Of a stretch of 64,000 nucleotides of DNA, positions 53,876-63,210 are shown piece by piece. The stretch is taken from positions 62,001-126,000 of the forward strand of contig BPGO01000001.1 in assembly GCA_026003075.1 (NCBI GenBank), in the 5' to 3' direction. This DNA comes from Fimbriimonadales bacterium (GTDB lineage: Bacteria > Armatimonadota > Fimbriimonadia > Fimbriimonadales > GBS-DC). The translations under genes were made by a program, and so were the position numbers. A model generated the notes under the pieces. The model had not been told where the DNA came from. It saw only the letters and a list, made by a program, of their open reading frames with translations, and did no database searches. Position 1 is the stretch's first letter. Each line of letters starts with the position of its first letter.

Positions 53876-54858
53876 AGCAGAATATCGAGTATTGGGTTCT
53901 CTCCCTTACGCACCCTGAAATAACAGGCGAAAGTGTTTACGGTCGCGATGAGATTATTGTCCAAGATAGTGCCTATCTGGAAGCAGTGAATCGCCTGAGA
54001 GAGCATATTACTGCTTATTGCGTCCTGAAAGAGTTAGGCGAGAACAACGAAACGAGGCGGCGAGTGTTGATCGAAATCGACGCTCTCCTGCGCAGCGTGG
54101 ATAAGATCCAATACACCGAGTTTGTCGCTTACTGGAAATGCTTGGATTTTACCTTCAGTATTTACCTTAAGATTTCCGACGACCCGCAGCGATACACACT
54201 GCTTGAAAACGCCCTTGAGAACTATTGTGAACACAGACGCAGGCTTTATGATAGACTGGGCTACACTCCTGTGATTCAACAGGCTCTCTACGACAGTGCA
54301 AAAGCACGTTCACAGGGAGTTTCAGGTTTTCAGAAGCTCCAGCAAATCTTGCAACAAGCGATTGGCAAGGAAGTGCCTACCGTGAGCTGCCTCACAGATT
54401 TTGTCTCATGTCAGCTCTGTCAGTTCGTACCGAGCAGCAACAAACAGGAACTATTTCGCGAGATTATGCAGAGCCTGCACGCCAAATACGAATTTGGAGC
54501 AATGTATCAGAAAAAGGTTCCTGACCTCATGGTGAAGGTGAGGGAGAAGGTCTTCGTGATAGAGGCAAAACACATCAAAGAACCAGGCGGTGCCCAGAAT
54601 AAGCAGATAGCGGAGCTGATCAGCTACATTCGGCAAAAGGAGGGCAGGCAATCGCCCGTTCGCTACATAGCGTTTCTCGATGGGCTTTATTTCAACCTAC
54701 TTGCTGGCGCCACAGAGAACACGAAACTCGCGCATCAGCGTCAAGAGATAGTGGACGCACTCAAAGAAAACCCATGCAACTACTTTGTGAATACAGTCGG
54801 TTTGCTACACCTATTTCAAGACGCTTTCTCAGAGACGCTCCAGGGCAAAGCCAAGTGA
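53866..54858 (+). CDS. Type II restriction endonuclease, PD-(D/E)XK type
   Basis: 330 residues; ATG at 53866 or 53872. The likely active site is VPDLMVKVREKVFVIEAKH, a PD...ExK arrangement near residue 225. Mostly helical N-terminal region (residues about 40-160). No match to a named enzyme is recognised, and the site it cuts cannot be told. Its placement, 10-nt overlap with the adenine methyltransferase and position inside the 82-bp repeats identify it as the cognate nuclease. AT-richer than the flanks, which fits recent transfer. Confidence 0.8.
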   Translation: MPMKQNIEYWVLSLTHPEITGESVYGRDEIIVQDSAYLEAVNRLREHITAYCVLKELGENNETRRRVLIEIDALLRSVDKIQYTEFVAYWKCLDFTFSIYLKISDDPQRYTLLENALENYCEHRRRLYDRLGYTPVIQQALYDSAKARSQGVSGFQKLQQILQQAIGKEVPTVSCLTDFVSCQLCQFVPSSNKQELFREIMQSLHAKYEFGAMYQKKVPDLMVKVREKVFVIEAKHIKEPGGAQNKQIAELISYIRQKEGRQSPVRYIAFLDGLYFNLLAGATENTKLAHQRQEIVDALKENPCNYFVNTVGLLHLFQDAFSETLQGKAK

Positions 54859-54866
54859 TGCCGCTA

Positions 54867-54948
54867 CACCCCCTTGACGCGCAGGAGAAAGAGCGGGTAT
54901 AATAGTGGCGTCTAAGGAAGGCGAAGGAGACGCACATCAGTGGAGGAA
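54867..54948 (+). repeat. 82-bp direct repeat, copy 2 (atp promoter)
   Basis: Exact copy of 52275-52356. TTGACG is at 54874-54879 and TATAAT at 54898-54903, 18 bp apart; GAAGGAG (54922-54928) lies before the atpB GTG at 54940. This is the native setting, because the repeat runs into the first three codons of atpB. Confidence 0.97.
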
Positions 54949-55695
54949 CAGCTGAACACGATTTGGCTTTTGACTCAGACGGGCATCGGAGCGCATGTGC
55001 CACCGCCCGTTTTTTCTGTGCTATCGGGCATCGCGGCGCTGGCGCTGCTGGTCTTTGCATTCGCTGCCACGCGCAATCTACAAAAGCGTCCAGGCCGCCT
55101 GCAGAACCTCGCCGAGGTCATCTATGAATTCTTCGATAACCTCGCTGTGAGCGTTGTGGGCGAACACGGGCGCAAATATGTCCCCCTCGCAGGCACGATT
55201 TTCCTGTTTGTTCTGTTCAGCAATCTGATGGGCTTAATTCCTCCGGGCATCGCTCCCACCGCCAGCCTCAACACGACGATTGCCCTCGCATTGATTGTAA
55301 TTATCTATGTTCAATACGAGGGGATACGGGCGCGTGGGATTATCGGCTACCTAAAGCATTTCGCACGGTGGGGCGAAGTGCCTGTGCTGCTTTCGCCCTT
55401 GCTGTTTATCATCGAAATCGTCAGTGAGTTAGCAAAGCCGGTATCGCTCTCCATCCGTCTGTATGCCAACATGTTTGGCAAGGAGCAGGTCACGATGGCG
55501 CTGATTACCGCGCTGGCGATGCCTATCTTCAAGGCGATTTACCTGCCCTTGCCCATCCAATTCCCGGTGATGCTGCTCGGAGTGCTGGTGGCGTTTGTGC
55601 AGGCGTTTGTGTTCTCCATTCTGACGCTCATTTATCTGGCGCTGGCGACCGAACACCACGAGGAACATCACGGCGAACACGCCCATGCGCATTAA
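54940..55695 (+). CDS. atpB: ATP synthase F0 subunit a
   Basis: 251 residues from a GTG at 54940. About six membrane helices. Subunit-a markers: FLFVLFSNLMGLIPPG, the essential Arg in LAKPVSLSIRLYANMFGKEQV, and the last helix (VMLLGVLVAFVQAFVFSILTLIYLALA). A His-rich tail (HHEEHHGEHAHAH) is unusual. With subunit c it forms the ion path of the synthase. First gene of atpBEFHAG; no atpI precedes it. Its promoter was duplicated by the R-M insertion. Confidence 0.95.
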   Translation: MEEQLNTIWLLTQTGIGAHVPPPVFSVLSGIAALALLVFAFAATRNLQKRPGRLQNLAEVIYEFFDNLAVSVVGEHGRKYVPLAGTIFLFVLFSNLMGLIPPGIAPTASLNTTIALALIVIIYVQYEGIRARGIIGYLKHFARWGEVPVLLSPLLFIIEIVSELAKPVSLSIRLYANMFGKEQVTMALITALAMPIFKAIYLPLPIQFPVMLLGVLVAFVQAFVFSILTLIYLALATEHHEEHHGEHAHAH

Positions 55696-55829
55696 AGGCT
55701 TGGACACTTGTGTCCTAAAAAGGCACGGAATAATGCTTGTGCCACAGGAAGATTTCCTCTCAAACGAGAGGAGAACCTCCGCACGGAAGCGCGGAGCATT
55801 TGAACGACTAAACAAGGAGGATAGCGGAT
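55696..55829 (+). promoter_or_regulatory. Structured atpB-atpE intergenic leader
   Basis: The 134-bp gap holds two hairpins: TCCTCTC/GAGAGGA (55755-55761/55766-55772) and CTCCGC/GCGGAG (55777-55782/55791-55796). AAGGAGG follows at 55815-55821, 8 nt before the atpE ATG. Such structures may raise translation of atpE, whose product is needed in many copies. Inferred. Confidence 0.5.
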
Positions 55830-56096
55830 ATGCAATTCGAAGTAGGTACTGGACTCTATCTGATGGGATTGGCGCTCGCCGTTGGGCTGGGTCTGCCGCT
55901 GGCGGTGATCGGCGCAGGCTTGGGTCAAGGACGCGCGGTTGCGGGCGCGATGGAAGGGATGGCGCGACAGCCCGAACTGGCAGGACGCATTCAGACGGGT
56001 ATGATTATCGGTCTGGCGTTCATCGAGTCGCTCGTGCTGTTCTCGTTCGTTATCTTCTTCCTGCTGCAGGGACGCCTGCCTACCGTCGGTCAGTAA
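55830..56096 (+). CDS. atpE: ATP synthase F0 subunit c
   Basis: 88 residues, two helices joined by the polar loop ARQPEL. Helix 1 has [18 protein letters not shown], helix 2 the ion-binding Glu in [17 protein letters not shown]. Gln in the GLGQG motif and Ser after the Glu match part of the sodium-binding pattern, but the following Thr and Tyr of true Na+ c-subunits are Leu and Phe. It forms the rotor ring in the membrane. Confidence 0.97.
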   Translation: MQFEVGTGLYLMGLALAVGLGLPLAVIGAGLGQGRAVAGAMEGMARQPELAGRIQTGMIIGLAFIESLVLFSFVIFFLLQGRLPTVGQ

Positions 56097-56146
56097 ACGA
56101 TTAGTCGGGGGCGGCGTGCGTCGCCCCCGCAGGAGGTTTATAGGCG

Positions 56147-56704
56147 ATGTTCGATATCTACTCGTATCTACCAAACCTGCTCGGCGCCGCAGAAGGCGGG
56201 GGCGGCGGACTGCTGGAACTCCTTGGCATCGACTTCAATATCTTGGTTATCCAGCTGGTCGGCTTCCTCGTGCTGCTGTGGGTGATGACCAAGTTTTTCT
56301 GGAAGCCGCTGGAGGCGATGCTGGAAGCGCGACGGCAGGACATTAACGCGACCTACGATAAAATCGAAGCCGACCGTCGCGCGATGGAGCAACTGCGCAG
56401 CGAGTACGAAGCGCGACTGGCGCAAATCGAAGCCGAAGCGCGCGAGCGGATCCAGCAAGCCGTCGGCGAGGCGCAGCAACTGCGCGACCAAATCGTCGCC
56501 GATGCCCGTCGCCAAGCGGACGAAATCGTCGCCCGCGCCCAAGAGCAGGCAAAGCTGGAAAGCGAGAAACTGCGCAGCGAACTGCAAACCTATGTCGCGG
56601 AACTGACCCTGCGCACAACCGAACGCCTGCTGCGCGAGGAAATGACCGACGAACGCCATCGCCGACTCGTGCAAGAGTTTATTCAAACGGCGGAGGTGCG
56701 CTGA
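56147..56704 (+). CDS. atpF: ATP synthase F0 subunit b
   Basis: 185 residues. An N-terminal Gly-rich segment (EGGGGGLLELLGID) precedes one membrane helix (ILVIQLVGFLVLLWVMTKFF). The rest is a long charged helix of about 140 residues that forms the peripheral stalk. The N-terminus is some 20 residues longer than usual. An AGGAGG lies before the ATG; atpH starts on the base after the stop. Confidence 0.95.
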   Translation: MFDIYSYLPNLLGAAEGGGGGLLELLGIDFNILVIQLVGFLVLLWVMTKFFWKPLEAMLEARRQDINATYDKIEADRRAMEQLRSEYEARLAQIEAEARERIQQAVGEAQQLRDQIVADARRQADEIVARAQEQAKLESEKLRSELQTYVAELTLRTTERLLREEMTDERHRRLVQEFIQTAEVR

Positions 56705-57280
56705 ATGGTCGATATTCGCGTCGCCCGACGGTATGCCCGCGCGCTGTTCGAAGTCGCGCTCAAGCAGCAGCTGCTCCAGCAGACCGCGGATGATTTGGCG
56801 TCGCTGCGCACGCTGATGGAGCAGTCGAGCGAGTGGCGTGCATTCTTCTACAGCCCACTGATCCCACGCGACCGCAAAGTCGCCCGCCTGCGCGAAGCGT
56901 TCAGCACACAAGTTCAACCTCACACCCTACGCCTGTTAGAATTGCTGGTCGAAAAGCGGCGCGAGAAGTTCCTCGAAGCGGTCTGCGAGGAGTTCCAACG
57001 CCTTCAGGAAGCCTATCAGGGCGTGGTGCGCGCGACGATCGAGTCCGCAGCCCCGCTCAGTGAAACCGAGCAGAACGCCCTCGTGCAAAAGCTCGAGCAA
57101 AGCACAGGCAAACGAATTATTCCCAACTACGAGGTGAATCCCGAACTCATCGGCGGCGTGCGTGTGCAGATGGGCGACTACCAGATTGACGGAACCCTGC
57201 GCGGAGCGTTAGACCGCCTGCGCGACCATATCATGCTGGAAATTGAGCGGCGCGGGGCGCGCGTCGCTAACACAGAGTAA
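56705..57280 (+). CDS. atpH: ATP synthase F1 subunit delta
   Basis: 191 residues. [16 protein letters not shown]-type start ([14 protein letters not shown]) and the C-terminal [23 protein letters not shown] are the OSCP/delta signatures. It joins the stator stalk to the top of F1. Directly after atpF and 14 nt before atpA. Confidence 0.95.
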   Translation: MVDIRVARRYARALFEVALKQQLLQQTADDLASLRTLMEQSSEWRAFFYSPLIPRDRKVARLREAFSTQVQPHTLRLLELLVEKRREKFLEAVCEEFQRLQEAYQGVVRATIESAAPLSETEQNALVQKLEQSTGKRIIPNYEVNPELIGGVRVQMGDYQIDGTLRGALDRLRDHIMLEIERRGARVANTE

Positions 57281-57294
57281 AGCGAGGTGCGATT

Positions 57295-58839
57295 ATGGCT
57301 ATCCGACCCGAAGAGATTACGAGCATCTTAGCGAAGGAAATAGAGACCGCCGACGGTAAGCCCGTCGCGGAAAGCGTCGGCACGATTTTGCAAGTCGGCG
57401 ACGGCATCGCGCGCGTGTACGGATTGCCCGACGCGCAGATGGGCGAACTGCTGGAGTTTCCTCACGAAGTGATGGGCATGGTGCTGAACCTCGAAGAGGA
57501 CAGCATCGGCGTGATTGTGTTGGGTTCGGACGAGGAACTCAAAGAGGGCGACCCCGTCAAACGCACGGGACGCATCGCGGAAGTACCTGTCGGCAAAGCG
57601 CTGCTGGGGCGTGTGGTGGACGCGCTCGGACGACCGCTGGACGGTAAGGGTCCCATCGTCGCCGAAGAGTACCGCCGTATCGATGTGATTGCGCCGGGCG
57701 TCATCACCCGTCAGCCCGTCAAACAGCCCCTCCAAACAGGCATCAAAGCAATCGACGCGATGATTCCCATCGGACGCGGGCAACGCGAACTGATTATCGG
57801 CGACCGCTCCACGGGCAAGACCGCGATTATTCTCGACACCATCATCAACCAGAAATACACTCACGAATCGCCCGAAGAGAGACCGGTCTACTGTATCTAT
57901 GTTGCGGTCGGGCAGAAAATGGCAGCCGTGGCGCGCTTTGTGGACACTCTGGAACGCTACGGCGCGATGCAATACACCACCGTTGTTGTGGCGTCCGCCA
58001 GCGACCCGAACAGTCTGCAATATATCGCCCCGTACGCCGGCTGCGCCATGGGGGAATACTTCCGCGATAACGGTATGGATGCGCTGGTGGTGTACGATGA
58101 CTTATCGAAACACGCGCAAGCGTATCGTGCCGTGTCGCTGCTGCTGCGTCGCCCCCCAGGGCGCGAGGCGTATCCGGGGGATGTGTTCTACCTGCACTCG
58201 CGCCTGCTGGAGCGCGCCGCGAAAATGTCCGACGAGTACGGCGGTGGCTCGCTTACCGCGCTCCCTATCATCGAAACGCAGGCAGGCGATGTGTCGGCGT
58301 ACATCCCTACCAATGTCATCTCGATTACGGACGGACAAATCTACCTGGAGCCAAGCCTATTCTACGCAGGTATCCGCCCCGCGATTAATGTGGGCATCTC
58401 GGTGAGCCGCGTGGGCGGCGACGCGCAGATCCGCGCTATGAAGCAGGTCGCAGGTCGCCTGCGCCTGGAGATGGCGCAGTTCCGCGAGGTGCAGGCGTTC
58501 GCGCAGTTCGCCTCCGACTTAGACCGCGCCACCCAGCTCCAGCTCGCGCGCGGCTTGCGCCTGCAGGAGTTGCTGAAGCAGCCCCAATTCGCGCCGATGC
58601 CCGTGGAAGAGCAAGTGATGATTATCTTCGCGGGCACGCAGGGCTACCTGGACGACCTCCCCGTCGAGAAGGTGCGTGCGTTTGAGGAAGGCTTCCACCC
58701 CTATATGCGCGAGAAGTATCCCGAACTCGGTGAGAAAATCCGACGCGAGAAGAAACTCGACGAGGACACCGAGCGCACGCTGCGCGCGGCGATCGAAGAG
58801 TATAAAGCGAAGTTCGTGAAGGAGCAGGGCATCGCATGA
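57295..58839 (+). CDS. atpA: ATP synthase F1 subunit alpha
   Basis: 514 residues, full length. P-loop [11 protein letters not shown]-terminal [32 protein letters not shown], the [27 protein letters not shown] region and [10 protein letters not shown] are all present. The Arg finger region follows (SVSRVGG). It forms the non-catalytic nucleotide sites of F1. GAGGTG lies before the ATG; its stop overlaps atpG by 4 nt. Confidence 0.98.
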   Translation: MAIRPEEITSILAKEIETADGKPVAESVGTILQVGDGIARVYGLPDAQMGELLEFPHEVMGMVLNLEEDSIGVIVLGSDEELKEGDPVKRTGRIAEVPVGKALLGRVVDALGRPLDGKGPIVAEEYRRIDVIAPGVITRQPVKQPLQTGIKAIDAMIPIGRGQRELIIGDRSTGKTAIILDTIINQKYTHESPEERPVYCIYVAVGQKMAAVARFVDTLERYGAMQYTTVVVASASDPNSLQYIAPYAGCAMGEYFRDNGMDALVVYDDLSKHAQAYRAVSLLLRRPPGREAYPGDVFYLHSRLLERAAKMSDEYGGGSLTALPIIETQAGDVSAYIPTNVISITDGQIYLEPSLFYAGIRPAINVGISVSRVGGDAQIRAMKQVAGRLRLEMAQFREVQAFAQFASDLDRATQLQLARGLRLQELLKQPQFAPMPVEEQVMIIFAGTQGYLDDLPVEKVRAFEEGFHPYMREKYPELGEKIRREKKLDEDTERTLRAAIEEYKAKFVKEQGIA

Positions 58840-59702
58840 GAACACTACGCGGGATGCGTGCGCGGATACGCGCCGCGAAGAGTATCCAGCAAATCACGCG
58901 GGCGATGAAGTTGGTCTCGGCAGCGCGCCTGCGACGGGCGCAAGACCGCGTGCTGGCGGCGCGCCCCTACGCCCAACGCATGCACGATGTACTGCAGGAA
59001 CTCGGACGCGCCGGCGAACTACCCGACCATCCGCTGCTGCAAAAACGCGAGCCACGCACCTACGGCTTTGTGCTGGCAACCTCCGACCGCGGACTGTGTG
59101 GCTCCTACAACATGAACCTCATTCGTACCCTCCAAAACGCCATTCGCGATAGGGGGCTGCGCCCAGAACAGGTGAAACTGCTCTGCATCGGGCGACGGGG
59201 CTACCAGTTCTTCAGCAAGCGCGGCTATGACATTGCGTTCTACCGCTCGATGCCCACGGCGGGCGCAGGGTTGGAAGACGCCCGTGCAGTCGCTGACGCC
59301 GTCCAAGAGATGTTCATCAACGGCGCCGTCGACCGCGTCTACCTCATCTACTCGCAGTTTATCAACCCCGTGACGCAGCGCCCCACCGTGCTACCCCTGC
59401 TGCCCATCGAGCCGCCCTCCGGCGACGAAGATGGCAAAACCTACGACTTCGTGTTCGAACCCTCGGCAGAACAACTGCTCCAACGCCTCCTGCCGCGCTA
59501 CCTGCTAACGGAAGTCCTGCAGGCACTTTTGGAAGCCAGCGCGAGCGAACACGGGGCGCGTATGACCGCCATGTCGATGGCGAGCGATAATGCAGGCAAA
59601 ATGATTCAGGAACTCACGCTCACTATGAACCGCCTGCGCCAAGCGGCGATTACCAAAGAAATCGCCGAAGTGGTCGGCGGCGCAGAGGCGTTGAAAGGTT
59701 AA
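58836..59702 (+). CDS. atpG: ATP synthase F1 subunit gamma
   Basis: 288 residues. N-terminal [20 protein letters not shown] and C-terminal [20 protein letters not shown] / [19 protein letters not shown] are the paired rotor helices; [14 protein letters not shown] is the central motif. The start overlaps the atpA stop (ATGA, 58836-58839). Normally atpD and atpC follow; here the operon ends with a hairpin and ribH has its own promoter. Confidence 0.97.
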   Translation: MRTLRGMRARIRAAKSIQQITRAMKLVSAARLRRAQDRVLAARPYAQRMHDVLQELGRAGELPDHPLLQKREPRTYGFVLATSDRGLCGSYNMNLIRTLQNAIRDRGLRPEQVKLLCIGRRGYQFFSKRGYDIAFYRSMPTAGAGLEDARAVADAVQEMFINGAVDRVYLIYSQFINPVTQRPTVLPLLPIEPPSGDEDGKTYDFVFEPSAEQLLQRLLPRYLLTEVLQALLEASASEHGARMTAMSMASDNAGKMIQELTLTMNRLRQAAITKEIAEVVGGAEALKG

Positions 59703-59714
59703 TAAGCCTTGCAT

Positions 59715-59736
59715 AGGGGCGCGGGTGTGCGCCCCT
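59715..59736 (+). terminator. Hairpin at the end of the atp operon
   Basis: AGGGGCGC (59715-59722) pairs with GCGCCCCT (59729-59736), 6-nt loop. The run after it is C-rich instead of T-rich, so termination may need Rho or it may be a REP-like remnant similar to 31048-31069. Confidence 0.5.
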
Positions 59737-59763
59737 CCCCCCTCAAACAGGTCGCTCATCGGG

Positions 59764-59769
59764 TATAAA
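59764..59769 (+). promoter_or_regulatory. -10 element of ribH (leaderless start)
   Basis: TATAAA at 59764-59769 is 8 nt before the ATG at 59778. There is no ribosome-binding site between. Confidence 0.5.
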
Positions 59770-59777
59770 TTAGCCTG

Positions 59778-60251
59778 ATGAGCCATTTCGAAGGCAACCT
59801 GAACGCGCAGGGCTTACGCTTCGCGATTATCGTGAGCCGCTACAACGAACTAATTACCGACCGCCTGAAGGAGGGAGCCATCCAAACCCTCTTGCGACAC
59901 GGCGCAGACCCCAACGCCATCGATATCTACACCGTGCCCGGCAGTTGGGAAATCCCCGTGGTGGCACGGGAGTGTGCCCACTCCAACGAATACGACGCCC
60001 TCATCTGCCTCGGCGCGGTACTTCAAGGGGAGACCAGCCACGCCCAGCACATCAGCAGCGCGGTCTGTTCCGCCCTCATGCACCTGATGCTGGAAACGGG
60101 CAAACCCATCGCGCTGGGCATCCTGACCGACGCCACTTTTGAGCAGGGGCTGGCGCGGTCAGGCGGTAAGATGGGCAACAAAGGCAGCGAAGCCGCCCTC
60201 AGCGCCATCGAAATGGCAAACCTGATGCACCGTACAGGAGAGACCCTATGA
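59778..60251 (+). CDS. ribH: RibH, 6,7-dimethyl-8-ribityllumazine synthase
   Basis: 157 residues. FAIIVSRYNELITDRLKEGA, the phosphate-binding VPGSWEIPVVAR, GAVLQGETSHAQH with the catalytic His, and GILTDATFEQGLARSGGKMGNKG are the family motifs, with a few changes (GETSHAQH for GETPHFDY, SRYNE for SRFNE). It makes the riboflavin precursor and usually forms 60-mer or pentamer shells. No other rib genes are adjacent. The M42 peptidase gene overlaps it by 4 nt. Confidence 0.93.
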   Translation: MSHFEGNLNAQGLRFAIIVSRYNELITDRLKEGAIQTLLRHGADPNAIDIYTVPGSWEIPVVARECAHSNEYDALICLGAVLQGETSHAQHISSAVCSALMHLMLETGKPIALGILTDATFEQGLARSGGKMGNKGSEAALSAIEMANLMHRTGETL

Positions 60252-61306
60252 GAGCAGAATCGTTGGCGTTTCTGAAGGCTATCGTGAACGCACCGTCCCC
60301 CTCGGGCTATGAGCAACGCGCGGCAGAAGTCTACCGCGCCTACACCCGTGAGTTCGCCGACCGCGTCTATACCGATGTGATGGGCAACACCATCGCCGTC
60401 CTCAACGAACAGGGCGCGCCACGCGTGATGTTCGCAGGGCATATGGACGAAATTGGATTCATCGTGAAGTATATCTCCGAGGAAGGTTTCCTCTACTTCG
60501 GTCCGATTGGCGGACACGACCCCGTGATCCCTGTCGGGCAGCGCGTGTTGGTACATACGAAACACGGCTCCATCCCCGGCGTCATCGGCAAAAAACCCAT
60601 CCACCTGCTCGATGACGACGAGCGCGGGAAAGCCCCCAAACTGCACGACCTGTGGATCGACATCGGCGCGAAGGACAAGGAAGACGCCCAATCCAAAGTA
60701 CGCATCGGCGACCCGGTGACAATTGCCGTGGAGTTCCAAGAACTGCAGAACGGCTTCGCCACCGCGCGTGGGTTCGACAATAAAATGGGTTCGTTTATCG
60801 TGGCGGAGGCGCTGCGCCTATTATCGGAAGACCGTCCCACCGCCGCGGTGTATGCCGTCGCCACTGTCCAAGAGGAGATCGGCTTGCGGGGCGCGCGCAC
60901 CAGCGCCTACGGCGTCGACGCACCCGTCGGCATCGCTGTCGATGTGACGCACGCCTCCGACTATCCCTCGGTAGACAAGCGGCGCGTGGGCGAACTGCGC
61001 CCCGGCAAAGGACCCGTAATTTGTCGCGGCGCGAACATCAACCCCCGCGTGTTCGAGATGCTGGTGGAAGCTGCCGAAGCGGAAGGAATCCCCTACCAGC
61101 TGGAGGCGGCTGGCGGCGGCACTGGCACCGACGCAAACGCGATGCAACTCAACAAGGCAGGCATGGCGACTGGGCTGGTCTCGGTACCGCTGCGCTACAT
61201 GCACACCCCGTGCGAGCTACTTCACTTAGACGATGTGGAGAACGCCGCGCGTCTCCTGGCAGCCTTCACTCGGCGCGTGAAACCCGACACGAACTTCATT
61301 CCCTAA
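60248..61306 (+). CDS. M42-family glutamyl/leucyl aminopeptidase
   Basis: 352 residues. Metal and catalytic residues: FAGHMDEIG (His), ATARGFDNKMG (Asp), TVQEEIGLRG (Glu-Glu), IAVDVTHASD (Asp) and RYMHTPCEL (His). M42 enzymes such as FrvX/TET form large tetrahedral aminopeptidase particles in the cytoplasm, common in thermophiles. It overlaps ribH in ATGA (60248-60251), so the two are cotranscribed. Confidence 0.95.
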   Translation: MRAESLAFLKAIVNAPSPSGYEQRAAEVYRAYTREFADRVYTDVMGNTIAVLNEQGAPRVMFAGHMDEIGFIVKYISEEGFLYFGPIGGHDPVIPVGQRVLVHTKHGSIPGVIGKKPIHLLDDDERGKAPKLHDLWIDIGAKDKEDAQSKVRIGDPVTIAVEFQELQNGFATARGFDNKMGSFIVAEALRLLSEDRPTAAVYAVATVQEEIGLRGARTSAYGVDAPVGIAVDVTHASDYPSVDKRRVGELRPGKGPVICRGANINPRVFEMLVEAAEAEGIPYQLEAAGGGTGTDANAMQLNKAGMATGLVSVPLRYMHTPCELLHLDDVENAARLLAAFTRRVKPDTNFIP

Positions 61307-61314
61307 ATCCCTTC

Positions 61315-61339
61315 GGTGCGACGCCGAGGGCGTCGCACC
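61315..61339 (+). terminator. Hairpin after ribH-M42 operon
   Basis: GGTGCGACGCC (61315-61325) and GGCGTCGCACC (61329-61339) make a perfect 11-bp stem with a 3-nt loop, 9 bp after the stop. No U-tract. Confidence 0.65.
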
Positions 61340-61391
61340 AGCATTCTAAGTGAGAGGAACTTTCAATACCTCGCCGAACAGTATAAACACT

Positions 61392-63182
61392 ATGACAGAA
61401 AAGGAACGATTGGAGCAAGAACCAGAACTCACCGAACCGATCGAAACCGATGCCGAGCCAGAACCGCTGCCCGAACAGGAGGAGTTCTGGCGTCCGCCTG
61501 TGCGCTTCGGAAGCGTTCCCGTCGAAAAAGAGCCGCTCGGCTGGGATCGGCGTAAGGGCTTTTACAAGCTCTACCCGCGCGTCAGCCTGCCGTTCCAAAT
61601 CGTGGAGCGCGTCTCGTTCGGCAATCCCAACCTGCCGCCCAATCGACTTATCTGGGGCGACAACCTGCATGTGATGCGCCAACTGCCCAGCGAAAGCATC
61701 GACCTCATCTATATCGACCCGCCGTTCTTCTCGGGCAGGCAATACAATGTGATTTTCGGCGACCAGAACGAGGTGCGCTCCTTCAACGACATCTGGGAGG
61801 GCGGAATGCCCGGCTACCTCGTGTGGCTGAACGCCCGCCTCTACGAAATGAAACGCCTACTGAAAAAGACAGGCAGCATCTATGTCCACTGCGACTGGCA
61901 CGCCAGCCACTACATCAAAGTGGAAATGGATAAGATTTTTGGGTATGAGAATTTTTTGAATGAAATTATATGGCATTATGACTATGGGGCGAGAAGCAAA
62001 CGGTATTTCGGTAGGAAACACGATTGCATACTTTGGTACAAGAAAACCAATGAATATAATTTCTACTCGGAAAATATTCTGGTTCCCTATGAAAGCAAGA
62101 TGACCCTATGGCGATACACAAAGGGTGGGCAAGCAGGCAAACCTATGCCTCAGGGCAAAATTCCATCAGATGTTTGGGACATCAAAATTAACGCTATGTC
62201 AAAAGAACGCATTGGCTACCCCACCCAAAAGCCCGAAGCCTTAATTGAACGCATCATCAAAGCCTCTACGAAGGAAGGCGATATTGTCGCAGACTTTTTC
62301 TGTGGGGGTGGCACGACGCCTGCGGTGGCGCAGCGTCTGGGCAGGCGGTGGATTGCGTGCGATCAGTCGCGCGTGGCGATTGCGGTCACTGCTGATCGCT
62401 TGGTTCGCGGCGCGGAGCAGCTGACCACCGATAACCCCACGCCCGACTTCACGATTGAATACTGGGGCGTGTATGAGGCGCGACGCTTGCAGAAAATGCC
62501 CCCGAACGAGTTTCGCGCCTTCATCCTGCGGTGCTTTGGGGCGCGCCCAGAAAACAAGTTTGCCGGGATTCATGGCTTCAAAGGGAGCGTGCCCGTGTGG
62601 GTGTGCGAGCCAGACCCGAAGCGGCGTGTGGAACCGCAGGATGTGGTGCAGTTCGCCAACGCCATCCGCCGCACGCCACACTATCAGCAGGCGAACCTGC
62701 GCGACGGCATCATGCTGGGCTGGGCGTTCAACCACAAAGCCCAAACAGCCGCCGAACAACTCCGCGCCCGCCAAAATACCGACATCCACTTCATCCGACT
62801 GGAGCTGATACGCATCGATTCACCCCGATTCCGCGAGCATATCACTCGCCTCTCCACCGACCACGCCGACTATGAGAACTTTCTCACCTTCGTGTTGCCG
62901 CCGCTGGTCTCGGTTGCCTACAAACGCATCGCCCCCCTCACTTACAAGTTCGATATTAGCGACACAACGGTGCAGAACCCAGGCGCGAATTTAATCAATG
63001 TGCAGTGGGACTTCAACTACGACGGCAGGCGGTTCCGCAGTGCGCAGGGCTACGCGCTTAAGAAGGCAGCCGAACCTGTGGTCTATAAGTTCCCATGTGC
63101 AGGGCGCTATGTGGTTGCCTGCAAGGTGCAAGACGACAAGGGCGGCGAAGGCTTCTGGTCAGAAGAGATTGCGGTGAGTTGA
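61392..63182 (+). CDS. DNA methyltransferase, beta class, with mosaic target-recognition region
   Basis: 596 residues from the ATG at 61392; a GTG at 61350 is in frame, but TATAAA at 61382-61387 lies downstream of it. An acidic leader (EQEPELTEPIETDAEPEPLP) comes first. Catalytic motif IV IYIDPPFFSGRQY near residue 115 comes before AdoMet motif I VADFFCGGGTTPA near residue 300, the beta-class order of N4-C or N6-A enzymes and type III Mod subunits. The region between (about 61920-62270) is markedly AT-rich compared with both flanks. The C-terminal ~90 residues resemble a small beta domain (NVQWDFNYDGRRF, AGRYVVACKVQDDKGG). No nuclease gene is next to it. Confidence 0.85.
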   Translation: MTEKERLEQEPELTEPIETDAEPEPLPEQEEFWRPPVRFGSVPVEKEPLGWDRRKGFYKLYPRVSLPFQIVERVSFGNPNLPPNRLIWGDNLHVMRQLPSESIDLIYIDPPFFSGRQYNVIFGDQNEVRSFNDIWEGGMPGYLVWLNARLYEMKRLLKKTGSIYVHCDWHASHYIKVEMDKIFGYENFLNEIIWHYDYGARSKRYFGRKHDCILWYKKTNEYNFYSENILVPYESKMTLWRYTKGGQAGKPMPQGKIPSDVWDIKINAMSKERIGYPTQKPEALIERIIKASTKEGDIVADFFCGGGTTPAVAQRLGRRWIACDQSRVAIAVTADRLVRGAEQLTTDNPTPDFTIEYWGVYEARRLQKMPPNEFRAFILRCFGARPENKFAGIHGFKGSVPVWVCEPDPKRRVEPQDVVQFANAIRRTPHYQQANLRDGIMLGWAFNHKAQTAAEQLRARQNTDIHFIRLELIRIDSPRFREHITRLSTDHADYENFLTFVLPPLVSVAYKRIAPLTYKFDISDTTVQNPGANLINVQWDFNYDGRRFRSAQGYALKKAAEPVVYKFPCAGRYVVACKVQDDKGGEGFWSEEIAVS

Positions 63183-63196
63183 CGGCTACTGTAGTG

Positions 63197-63202
63197 TATA
63201 AT
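63197..63202 (+). promoter_or_regulatory. -10 element of the DUF433 gene (leaderless start)
   Basis: A perfect TATAAT lies 8 nt before the ATG at 63211 with no ribosome-binding site between. Confidence 0.55.
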
Positions 63203-63210
63203 CAGCAGTG

